Of a DNA stretch of 64,000 nucleotides, positions 1-12,100 are shown in pieces (position 1 is the first letter of the stretch; every line of letters begins with the position of its first letter). Position numbers and translations under genes: made by a program. Below the pieces are notes generated by a model, which saw only the letters and a list, made by a program, of their open reading frames with translations, was not told where the DNA came from and did not search any database. This DNA comes from Homalodisca vitripennis (taxonomy: Eukaryota > Arthropoda > Insecta > Hemiptera > Cicadellidae), in assembly GCF_021130785.1 (NCBI RefSeq), contig NC_060211.1, positions 20,507,001 to 20,571,000 on the forward strand, read 5' to 3'.

Positions 1-559
1 TGTATTAGGGGTGTGTTGAGTTCTTACAAATAAATCATCTAAATTGTTATACATATGTATTAAAAGATATTTTATAAAAAGTTGTCTTATTGTAAACATT
101 TTAGTTTCTTGAAATAAAATGGATGTTGAAAACCTATGACATTTTTTAAAAGCTAAAATAATCCGATGACATTTGAGGTGATGTTACCATATCACTCATG
201 ATCACCACCTGTTTCCATATGATGTGGCTATGGTCATATACTGTCTACTGGATTTACAGTTCATCTACTTACCATATTAATGAGATTAAATGCACTTATA
301 TTTGTTTACAGGAACAACTGATTTTTGTTGTATTGCAATATATGTTGAATCAATTTTCTGTATATAATTTGGCAATAGCATTGGGAACAGGATGTAGAGA
401 GGGGAATTCAGGTGCATTAGCCACCTTTGGACTATTTTTATGTGGGATTTTTCTGTTCTCTTAGGACAAGCTTAGAAAATTGCACCTGGTCCTATAAGGA
501 CTTTTGCGCTGCTTCCAGAGTGACAGGATATTCTGGATGGGTAATATTGGGGGTAGGAG

Positions 560-845
560 CTGCATCCTGTCGAGATTCATGACGAAAGATTTAGGGTCCT
601 TATCTCAAGTCATGTCCCCTTGGAAGAAGAGGAAGCCAGCTCTGAACCAGCTTCTCCAGTCAAAGCAGACAGGGGTGACACACCCTTATATCTAGGCTGG
701 CAAGAATCTTTGAATCTTAGGGAACAAACTCTACCAACTCCAACAGTCATCTGCCGCAGTAGACTAGACCTATCGAATTACCCTTGTGCCCCAGAATCTC
801 AACATTTTCTTTTAGTGTTGTGCCCCCCTGGACATCCATAAGGTT
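560..845 (+). repeat. Dispersed repeat, copy A
   Basis: Shares blocks such as CCAACTCCAACAGTCATC, CAGTAGACTAGACCTAT and TGGACATCCATA in the same order with 13945-14165. No coding match recognised; class unknown. Confidence 0.75.
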
Positions 846-928
846 TAAAAACCATTGAAATCAAAGTTTCTATAAAAATAAACTATATATACAAATTTGT
901 ATAACTATTTGTAAAATTGTCTAGAATG

Positions 929-1105
929 TACTTACTACTTACTTACTGCCGTGCCTCTTGGTACCCAAGGTGGTACTTTGCCTCGCCAACACACTGCCTC
1001 CAGATCTCTCTATCCATTGCCTCTTCTTCCCTTCTTCCCAGTTTTCTTATGTCTCTTCTGATCTGGTCCCGCCATCTCAACTTGGGCCTTCCTATAAAAC
1101 AAGTT
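929..1105 (-). mobile_element. LINE 3' end fragment, family 1 copy A
   Basis: The complementary strand encodes RPKLRWRDQIRRDIRKLGRR and VGEAKYHLGYQEAR, the C-terminus of a LINE reverse transcriptase (GRPxxRWxDxI motif), followed by an AGTA tandem tail. It is nearly identical to the copy at 62840-63030. Confidence 0.82.
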
Positions 1106-2329
1106 GTCATAGACTAGAATGTATTAAAAATAATTTTTAGAATTTCAGTACTATCTTTCTTCACAACAAAAACTACAATTTGAGATTTAAAATTAATTTT
1201 CCATAATATATTTTCTAAAAGTACTTAAATCCTTTACATGGTTATGTTTTCTTGTTGTTAATAATACATAATTACAGTTCAGTTTCTATACATGTTTACC
1301 GTTTCTCACTGTTTTATGTGTTTTTTAATGTTTAATTCTTGATAAACTCTTGCATGTTGGAATCGTTGTCATAGACTGCATTCAATTTATGTAATAAACT
1401 TTACTGAAATACAATATGCTCAATGTGCCGTGATTGCTACGGCATGTACTAACATGTACAACATTATGTAGATAACATCAAGTGTAACTATTTGGTTATG
1501 AAACCCTGACCCCAATACCAAGCTCTGTGTTTAAGTAATCAATACTGTATCTCTAATTAAGGTTTATTCAGAAGTAATCTAACTCTTGTTTGGATGGCAA
1601 CCAATACCATATTGCCCAACTGTTTATTGATATAATGAAATTGCATATCCCATTCTGATACTACTATTGCAAAATTCTGTTATTATTTACGCACAAAATA
1701 AACAAATCTAGCAATAGACTCATTTATGTAGAGTTCCACAAATATTTCTTTTGAAAACAGACTAAGGCTTAAAATTGTTTATAGCTCACTAATACTCATT
1801 TTATATTACAGTTGATTAATCATTATAACAGGAATCAAAAATCTTGCTAACAAATAACCTTCTCTAATTTAAAAGATTAACACCTTCAGTCCTTAGTTTT
1901 GGTCATAGAATTGTCTTGGGATATGTCTTATTTTAAAGGCGCCCACACCAGGGCTTTTTTTGGTTTAATGCACTTCCAAACGCTTTCTAGTTTTTCTATA
2001 TTTTAATTGGCTTTACAGGAATAAAACCCAAATCTCTTTGTATTTTTATCTCTTTCTCTTTTTTTCTTTGTATGTTTTAAAATATATACTTTAAGAACTA
2101 AAAAGTCGAATCAAAAGATTATTAATGTTTTTTACAAATATATACAAATTAATAGTGTCAGATATAATCTAATATGACTCACAGGTCAATTTGCAACACA
2201 TTTTTACATATTCTACAAGAATATAAACATAAACTATATTTATTACTATAATACATAGAATATTACAGAAATTGAAATATTTAAATGAATCCTTCAAGTG
2301 GAGATGGAAAGTTCTTGAAAAGAGTATAC

Positions 2330-2903
2330 CACTAAATTAATTAAATATTCTTTCAACATTGAAAGAGGAGGTCTTCTTAATAGCAAAACTATTTCCTATT
2401 ATGTTTTTGTTAATAGGAAAAATTCCTTTCAACAGTTTTTTTTTTTTTTATTTTGATAGGTTTGTAATTTTTGTGATGTTTGGAATTAATTTCAAAACCT
2501 TATTCCCTATGTACATAGATTTTATTGAAAAACTTCACTCTGTGAGCCGATAATGTTTTTTTCTGGTATTGTAAGTATCTGTGGCAACATTTGTATTTGT
2601 ATTGAGAATTTCATTTTTTGCACGTAGGATGCTTTCAAAGATATGTTGACCGAAAACAGTCAATATTTTCAGGTTCCGAAAATGAAGTTTTATTGATTCG
2701 TCATTGTTTATTCTAATCGCTCGCTTTTGTTGTTTCAAAATATTGTTCATATTTATTATCTCTGTAGAGTCATACAAGAATATACAAAAAGAAATAGATT
2801 GCCTATACAAAGCGTTTGGATGTGTACTTAGCGTATATCTAATACTAAACATCTCCCATAATTCTACGATCGTAAGGGCATAAAAGGGTTTAAGGTGTAA
2901 CAT
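2330..2903 (-). mobile_element. Non-LTR retrotransposon, end of reverse transcriptase (decayed)
   Basis: A 122-codon open frame contains NNILKQQKRAIRI, LHFRNLKILTVFGQHIFES and YNTRKKHYRLTE, the C-terminal connection region typical of jockey-like reverse transcriptases. Below 2535 broken frames still resemble the last part (KKKL, EYL) of such proteins. The 5' part is absent, as is usual for truncated LINE copies. Confidence 0.78.
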
Positions 2904-3004
2904 CGTTCTTATGGGATCAAAGTCAAGGTCGTTTTACCACAACTGACTATCACAGTTCAGAAGTCAACAAGCTGACAGCTGAGTTATGATCTGTTGTATT
3001 TCAG

Positions 3005-3184
3005 GAGGGTTCCAGCTAGCAGGCAGCCCCGCCACCCCCGCCACTGTACAGGTGTTCACAGCACTACTGGGAGATCTCTGCTCTACAGACAGTGACTGCC
3101 CCATCCCCCACAGCATGTGTGTGGCGGGGGCTTGTACTTGTCGCCTCAACTACACACAGTCTACGGATAGGCAAAACTGTATAG
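3005..3184 (+). CDS. Agrin-like exon: short Cys-rich (EB-like) module
   Basis: A cag acceptor precedes the exon and a GTAGCT donor follows. It starts with two bases completing a codon and ends after one base of the next. It encodes an Ala/Pro/Thr-rich lead-in and then a six-cysteine stretch (LCSTDSDCP, MCVAGACTC, RQNC) that resembles EB or whey-acid-like modules rather than Kazal or EGF. The joined reading continues into EGF1. No earlier exon is recognisable at 1-3004. Confidence 0.8.
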
Positions 3185-6100
3185 GTAGCTGTCCATATTT
3201 CCTTCCTTATCATTTTATGCAGAGGCTCTATTTACCCTTTAAATTTTATAACAGCGATGTCTCCAATTTCTTTATCTTCATCCTCATTTTTCTAGACATT
3301 TCATCAATAATTATCTCCTTTACAAAAATTAAAGTTGCACTAGTTTTTGCAAGAAATGTATACATCATTTATTAATGTCTATTTAATTCCTCAATCAAAT
3401 AAAATCTATATACATATATTTATTTTTTCTATCCAAGATTTACTAATATTGTTTTTCACTTGCATTATCATTTGTTATTTCACTTTCTTAATTTTTCTAC
3501 CACATTGTTATGAGATGTTTACATGTATATCTTTTTTTGTGCTTGTGTGTTGTGTACTGTTAAAATTTTCAAGCAGACTTAATTCATGCAAGATTGACCG
3601 ATTAAGGCTATAACGTTAAACAGCCTTCTTTCATTTCATTAAATGTTATTTTCAGAAGTCAAAGTCCAAAACATAATTATCTTTTCCTTTTCAAACATCA
3701 ATCATTTAATAATTAATTGTGTGAAGTGCCTGATGATGGAATCATTGATTCCGAAAGGCCTTACGCAATAAAAAAGTAATATTGGAAAATGTTGTATTCA
3801 TTTACTAGTGAAAATAAATAAACTTCTTTCCAGCACTCCAAGATTTTTCATTAATTGTGTAGTTAATCTATAACAATTATTTTGTTTTTTTTTTCAGAAA
3901 ATAAAGAGAAACAACGCAAACCAAAAATGTTTTCATGTGACTCCAACCCGTGTGTTAATGGAGGGACATGTGAGGACTTGGATTCTGGTGCCTTTGTGTG
4001 TCATTGCACTAAATATTTTGGTGGACTTTTGTGTGCTGACATCCTAATTCCAAGAAGTGAGTAACATTAATTAATTTTGAAAGTCACAAATGCAATTCTT
4101 AACCTTGATGGCATTTCTTAATCTCATGGTGTTTCTTTACCTTAGGATTGTGCAAGAATAAATAAATTGTAATATTTATATTTTTGTATTTGAATAGTGT
4201 TAGAGATGATGCAAAACCAAATATGCAATAAAATTTGACAAAGCAAAAGTATTTGCAAAATTTTCATGTAATTATCCAGGAATAATAAGAGAAGCCTTAA
4301 AAATAATGAAAACAGAAAAGAATCCAACGAACTGGATAGCATCAAATTCCCAAAAAGCTGGCAGTCTGTGATAAAGAAACCATAATTAATGTTCACTGTT
4401 CCATCAAATTGGCCATTGACTGGAAGTTTCAACCAGTTATGTATAATACAGCCTCTCCTCTTCCTTCATCTAACCTGTTTAAGTGGATATGTATTATTGG
4501 CAGTTTGAGTTTAATGTCATTAACTGAAGATGGCTCTCCATAGTAAAACTGAAATATTTAAAGAATCTAACTGTGTTAATAAAGTTTAAACATGGTAGGA
4601 ACCAATAGGTAATAATCATGACACTGGTTGTGTAAGCCTAAGAACTAAGAATTTTGAAGTAATTATTAATTAAATATGAAACTTCTTTGACACATCCCCT
4701 TATTTTCATTGTAACCTCAGAATTTTTCAAAAATAAATTAATAATAGATTATCTACTTAATTAGTGGAGTAATAAATTTAAAACTTAATGATCGTTATAT
4801 TTATTCAAACAACTACACTACTAACCGAGCAAGGTCATTCGCTTGTGAATTAGTCACAAATCTGTGAATACAATTGAAGGTTTAAGCTGTAGAATCTCCT
4901 AAATTCAAATATTTATAGACTTTAAAATTTATGAAATTTTTCAAACAGTGTTTAATTAAGTAACAAGCGTTACAAGGCCAAAGATGAGATAAAAGCAAGT
5001 ACAGTGTACGGATTGGGGTTACCTGCAAAATGGACAGGGATAAATTTAGTGTTTATAAAAAATATATCATAGTTGACTTTTACATGCATTATTTGACTTA
5101 CAACTCTAATGATAATGATTCTAACTTATCATAAGTATACATAGACACAATTAATTACATATTTTAATGTTCTAGCAATTGAAGTAGCAGCTTTCAATGG
5201 AAAGTCATATGTTAGACTGAAAAGACTAAAGGCTTACCACAAGCTTAGCATTGAGATTGAATTCAAAACCTATTCTAATGATGGAATACTCTTCTACAAC
5301 CAACAACATGCAGATGGCACAGGAGACTTTGTTTCACTTGCCATTGTCAATGGGTGAGTCCATTCTGTCATTTTTTTATGCTTGTAATACAATATGGATT
5401 TATGTTTTAAGATATAAAGCGAGTGTACTGTAACGATGATTGTATTCTTTTTATATGTCATTTAGTGAAAAATCATTAAAAAAATACTTATAAATTCACT
5501 AATCAAGAAGAAGGAAGAACGCCATGTTTTCAGTTATTGTGCAATCTTTCTATGTTTTTTATATAGCTAATTTTAGTCAAATTTTAATCATTTTTATATA
5601 TAAATATGAAATTTTTTTATTACTTTGCTATAGAGTTTTTATGTGTTTAAACTAAGAGATGGTTGCTAGAATAAAAAAAAAAAAACGCTATAATATAGAA
5701 GTAAATAAATTGAAGTTTAATCAAGGCTAATATCTTGTATAGAAACCTTTAAAGAGTGATTTTTATAAAGTTTACGCTTATAAAATAGGAATATTTTTTC
5801 AAAGAAAATATTGTTTTCTAAATATAAGATACAATGGAAGGGAAACAAGCTAATCACCTTTTTTGTTAATTAAATTTAAAAAACATAATGTTATTTCTTA
5901 TAAGTCTGATGTTGTTTTGAAAGAAACAATGTACATATATGTACCAAATTACCCTGTACATTACATTGAGGCATAAGTACAAAAATTAAGTCACTTTTCA
6001 GCTTGAAGCAAACACAAATTGTATACCATTTAATGATTTTTATTCCCAAAAAAGTTTATCTCTTCATAAAATTATAATAAATTCTTATGCTGCCAAATAA

Positions 6101-9100
6101 TTATTTCACTTTATTACAACCAAATAAAATATTGTTGCAACAAGAATTACTAACACAACCACTGACTGTTGTGTGTATAGGTTCGTAGAGTTCAGATACA
6201 ACCTGGGCAGTGGACCGGTGGTACTGACGTCTCTAGAGCGAGTACAGCTACACAAAGTTTCACCGTGTGATAGCCAAGCGCTACCAGAGAGACGGTATAC
6301 TGCAGGTTGACAACAGTGAGGCTGTAGCGGGCCAGTCTCAGGGCACACTCAGGGCTTTGGATCTCTTAGAGGATGCCTTTGTCGGCTACGTCCCAACATC
6401 CATTAAAAAGTAAGTTTGTTCATTTATTCAATTCAACACAATTAATTATAAAACAACTAGGTTTGAGAAAAAATTTTTAGTTTCCTCTAGCTCAATAGGA
6501 AATGAAAATCTGGTTTATATCAATATGCTCTTTATTCAGTAAATAGGAACTTGTTTGAGTTTGCTCAAGGATAATATTTCTGCAGTAATGGGGGTTTTTG
6601 CTGAGGGAACAAGAACTTTTGTTACCCTTGCCCAGCAACCGTAAGGTTATCTTAACATACTTTCAAAGTGAAGAGATTAAAGAGATGAATAAAGGATGGA
6701 AATCGGAAAGTGCTCACATGTTTGTTTTATTTATGGAGGAAAGAAGCCTTCAGTTTTATTCTGGAGAAGGAGAGGCAACTGCTGACCGCATTATCAAAGT
6801 AAGCTAAGTCAAGTCTAGGTTTCCAAACTTTAAAGCCACAATGAATGTATTTAGAAATGAAAAGCACCCTTCTTTAAATGACCCTAAAAGACACACACAG
6901 TAGACCTTAACCAAGTATCTCCTCCACCTGGATCTTCAAATACCCAGAATAAAGAATTTTAACTCTTGGAAATCCATTTGGTTTCCCAGATCTAAATGAC
7001 AAGCATTTTTCTCCCACCATAATACATAGTTCTGTTGGAATGATAGTCAATTATAGATAGGCTAAATATTGCCCTATGGGGCTCTAGACAATTCTGATCT
7101 GGCACTTATTCAATTCAGTACGAAAACGTCATGAAATCAATCAATCATAATCTCTTTATTTACATTTTCTTTAATAAGTCAAGTATATAAAATACTTATA
7201 ATATTAACTATTAACCAAGAAGTCATCCCCTGATGTTTTCATAAAACTCGGATGGTGTGCATGGAATGATCCATCAGCCAGGTGTCCAGTCTTTGTTTTA
7301 AGGCAGCTCCAGTTTGAATTCTGATGTCATCTGGTAGGAATTTTAAAAGTTTTGTTCTGATGTAGGTTGGCTTCTTTTTAAACAGAGCTGTTCTGTTTTT
7401 TGTGAGAGGGATTCTTGATGAAATCCATGGGATTGTGTTATGTACATGGTTTCTGATTTCTCTGGGAAGGCCAATTTTGTCAAACAAGAGTATTACTTTT
7501 GGATGGTTATTTTTGGAAAAATATCTTATTGGTTATTTTAAAATTACAAACAGCGGCTCTATTAGATTTGTCTATGATCATATTATAGCTACAAGATGAA
7601 GCCAAGCACAGAAATTGTATCAATTTCTCTAAAAGCACTTTTGGATTTGTTATCAGTGACATTTTTCATCAATGTTTCTATCATTAATGTAAGATATTGA
7701 GGCACATTTTAATTTTTTTTTTATTTTGCAGAAAACATTAGGTTTTTTTTAGTGAGTAATAAACAAATTCCTACCTATTAATGCATTGTTAAAAATAAAT
7801 ATATTTAACAGCTTTTTAATTTAAGCCTTCAAAAAAGGATGAACCCATTAAGAAGTACTTGTGTATCAAATAAAGGATATTTGAAGTAATTAAGTAAGAT
7901 GGATAAGTAGTATAGAGGATTTAAAAACCTTAGATTCCTTAAAAAATTGCAGAATAATGTTATGAAACCAATGAACATGAAGACCAAACCAAATACTACT
8001 AGAATAAGAAGTATGAACTAAATTTACAAAACATTGTGGAGAATGAGAATAAAATTGATTACCTGAAAGAAATTTATCAAAGAAATTATGTTAAAGAGAA
8101 TGTAAAATTTTCAAAGAAAAAGAGTGTTTAATTTTAATAGAAGTATTTACTAAAGTGATCACTAATGATACAGAATCATGACAAAAATTGTGGATTCTAC
8201 AGGGTGGCAGAAAACATAGGAACCAACATGGGATTTTCGGGATGTATTCGGCGGCTGAAGATCGGACGAAAGGTGGTGGAGTTGGAGGAAGGTCGTGACT
8301 GGATGGTGGAGGCAGTCCACGACGTGAGGGAGTGTGGCTCCAACCCTTGTGCTAGCCTTCCCTGTCTCAACACTGCCACCTGTCTCTTCACCAGTGAGAC
8401 AAACTTTACCTGTGTCTGCTCACCACACTACACAGGCATGGCCTTGTCTGTTTCGCTAGCTACTAGGAGATAAAAGCATGAGGAGGGATATATATTCACT
8501 ATGTTCCTGAGATTGTCTTCCTAATACTTTAAATAAACTAAAGCATCTTAAGGACTGGCTCTACTGGTTCTACTGTGGTGTATTGATCACTTTGATACAC
8601 TACAGGAGATTCAGTTTTAAATAACTACATGTGTTTGTGTTTTAATAGTGTGGTCAATGTATGGTAGACTGAGTCTAAGATAATATCGGGTACAGACTGT
8701 CATAACGTAACCTGGGAAGGAAGTCGAGAGGAAGACCTTAGATGGAGGAATCGTGGATGTTTCTCATCGGTTGGATCGATAGGATCACTGACCACAGCGA
8801 TCTTTATTCAATACAGGTTACATGGCATGTGTTACATAGATGGCAACATGAAATATAAAGATATTTCTAACAATATATTTATCAGTTGCCATCATATGTC
8901 AAACTCCACTTACTTTTAATCTATTGTTTTTGGCCACAGTTATGGAAGATGTCTCATTTTAAAGATATATGTAATAAGCATTCAAACATTGTGTGTTTTT
9001 TAGTTTTTTTTTTTATTGGCTACTCAGATAACAATCATCAACACGTTTAAAATATTATCATTTAAATATTCAAAACATATACACATTAGGAGAAAACTAT

Positions 9101-12100
9101 AAAACATTTAGATGCTTATTGATTATAACTTAAAACTTTCCACAATTCTTTGTTTGAAGTTTGTTTTTGACAATGGAAGGATTGTGAAGAAAACGGGATT
9201 TTTCAGACCATTTGCCATCATTAAGTGATACAAAAAAAAAAATTAATGATTTTTTTTTACTACTGAACGATGGCAAATGTCCGGAAAAATCCTGTTTCCT
9301 TTCCACAATTCTATCACAAAAAATAAAAGAGTAAAAAGATATCTGAAGTTTTCATATAGGAAATCTCAGGTTCATAGTATACTGTTAAGTCCATTCATCT
9401 AAAAACAGTCAAGTTCAAAATTGGCTTAGGGGTGTAACTCACTGTCAATAAAAGGCTGATATTAACATACATATAACTCATCTATCTGTTACTCTCATTT
9501 TATTTATGTATCACTCATTTATTTACCTTAAAATCCAATGTGCATGTAATTTAAATGATTAAATAGTGTAATTATGTCGTAAGTCCTTTGTGTAGCAACA
9601 AATTTACTAGTTACTTGATCTCATAGCAGAAGCGATATTTAATTCCATAGTTGACCAGAACAATAGGTTTTCTTAAGCGTTATTAAATTAACAAGATGTA
9701 TGGGTATACACAATTTCAAATACTTTTGCTTGTTTTAGGCTCATTGTGTGAAGTCAGAATAGATCCTTGTGTAGTAAACCCTTGTGTTCTGGGGACTACG
9801 TGTGAGCCTCTACAACAAGGAGGCTTCACCTGTACCTGCCTACCAGGACATGATTGTCCCCTCAGTAAGTGTAATATCTAGTCTTTCTCTGTTGCAGTAA
9901 AACTTACACAAAACCACTATCATGATATAAATACTTAAATGATTAAGACCAAATTATAGCACACACACAATTTTTACTTTTAATTGAAAATATTACATTC
10001 AGCAGCTTTTTCAAAACGAAACACTTTGGAAGTGTAGGTTGCTGAAGGAATTTTTCAGAGCTCATATGTTTTCAATTGGAAATGTTTACAAAACTAACGT
10101 TACACCACTCAATTTGAATTTTTAAGAAAATGTAGTTCATATTGGTACTTCTTAAATCATCTAATAACTACATACATACATACATACAATATACACATAC
10201 ACACACAGCGTGTGTGTGATTGAAATATAAAATTTAATCATAATTTTATATTTCACTACAAAAACATTATATTTGTAGTAAGAGTCATGATTTAATGGGT
10301 GTACATCAAATTTAAAAATATGAGTAGAATATGAATTTAGAGAACAACAGTTATCTAAAATTATTGATATATTATGCCTAGAAACTTAATTTTTCGAAAT
10401 CAAACTGTACATTTTTTATAATAAATATATTGCAATAAACTGTTAAATTTTAGTCAGAATTATAACATTTTTTAATGAGAAAACTTCTTTACATTACAAA
10501 AATTATGATTTTTAAGTAAAAGCTGATAAATGAACAATATCTTAAAAATTTTTAAATATGAAAATGTTTTTAATAGTATAAAATTGTCTAGGAGATATAT
10601 ATGATTAAAACTACACACATAATCACAATTTGAGCAAAACTCCCCAAATTCATAATCATCTGGGTTCACTTGCACGCAATACATATACATATAAATAAAA
10701 AATTTTTCCAAGAACCAATGATTACATTGTGAATAGTGTGAGTAAAAATTTTCCTCAAATGACAAAATGCTAGTTCTTTGTGAAGCTCTATGGTGATTAT
10801 TAGCAGCAATAAATTATATAGTATACTATTGTATGTGTATAGCTTGATTCAATTTGTATTATGATTTGGAAAACAATGTAAATACAATTAATTAAAAAGA
10901 TCACTGACAATTATTTTCCTCTTACAGCACAGCATGAGTTTGCAATACCAGAATTTTCTGGTGACTCCTATCTAGAAGCCAGAAAACTCGAGAATGTAGG
11001 TAGAGCGTTTGCTCTAGAGATTTGGTTTATGAGCAAAGCAGAGAATGGCTTACTGCTGTACAACGGTCAGCTGACTACAGGACGTGGAGACTTCATCGCT
11101 GTCAACATCGTCAACAGACACGTGCAATTCAGGTTTAACCTGGGCAGTGGCATCGCAAACCTGACGTAAGTATCACAGATTGTGCATCGCATAGAATGTA
11201 GATGAACTATAACAATGTGTGAGTTTTGAACCGCAGCCAAAGATACACCACAGAAATGTCTAACTATGCATAAAAAATTGTCACTTATATGGTAAATATT
11301 TTATAATATGACCTTTTTGTTTCAGCTTGTATTATATAAAAAAAACTGATGAAAATGACTTTGGTATTAGAATATACATGCCAATTGCTAGGTGCCTTAA
11401 CAAAATAATAGTTTATTTGTTGAATTTCGTGTTCCCTACTGAAGGAACAAAAGGTGGCTATCTTTATTGTAACTGGAGATATACCATTTATTGTAGCTGG
11501 TCAAGTAATATAATGGCAAGAAAACATTGTATTTACAGGTTATACATTAGCATACTTACAGTAAAGTACAATTTAATTTTTAAATAAACAGTGATGGAAA
11601 AAATTGTATTCTTTTCTACTTCATTGAATACAAACAATAATTTTTTACCTGATATAACTAACTTTTCTATGCAATATTTTATGAAAAGTTTTTATTTTCA
11701 TCATTGGTTTTCTCTTTTCTACTTAAAGTTTCAACTTCTTTTAGATCTTATCAACGTAATGGGAAAGGATTTCCAAACGTTTTTTTTAGTTATTTAGAGA
11801 CAGACTCAATAAATTACATATTAAAGTTGTGTTTTGAAGTTTTTATTGCTTAATGAGAAAGCACGCTAGGAACTGAACCTCTAGCTTAACAATATTTCTA
11901 ATAACTTGGGCACAACGTACTTTTATGTCATGTTCAGATCGATTGAGGATAGCTTGTAATTCAGCAAATGAAAGTCTGACAATATTATTTAAAACTTCAA
12001 AACCATGTTTTTGTTTGGACATCTCTAAACAACTGTATGGCCATTTCTGTCCAGAACACCAGAGAGGATACAGCTGGGCGTATGGCACATGGTGCGAGCC

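Larger units (their letters stand above)
1..3004. other. Upstream intron or flank of the agrin-like gene
   Basis: Besides the dispersed repeat (560-845) and two LINE fragments (929-1105, 2330-2903), I see no exon that joins in phase to 3005. Because that exon starts mid-codon, this is presumably an intron. Confidence 0.6.

Noticed and set aside
198..464. 88-codon frame starting near an acceptor-like ag
   Set aside because: Hydrophobic, low-complexity translation with no domain and no phase-compatible link to 3005.
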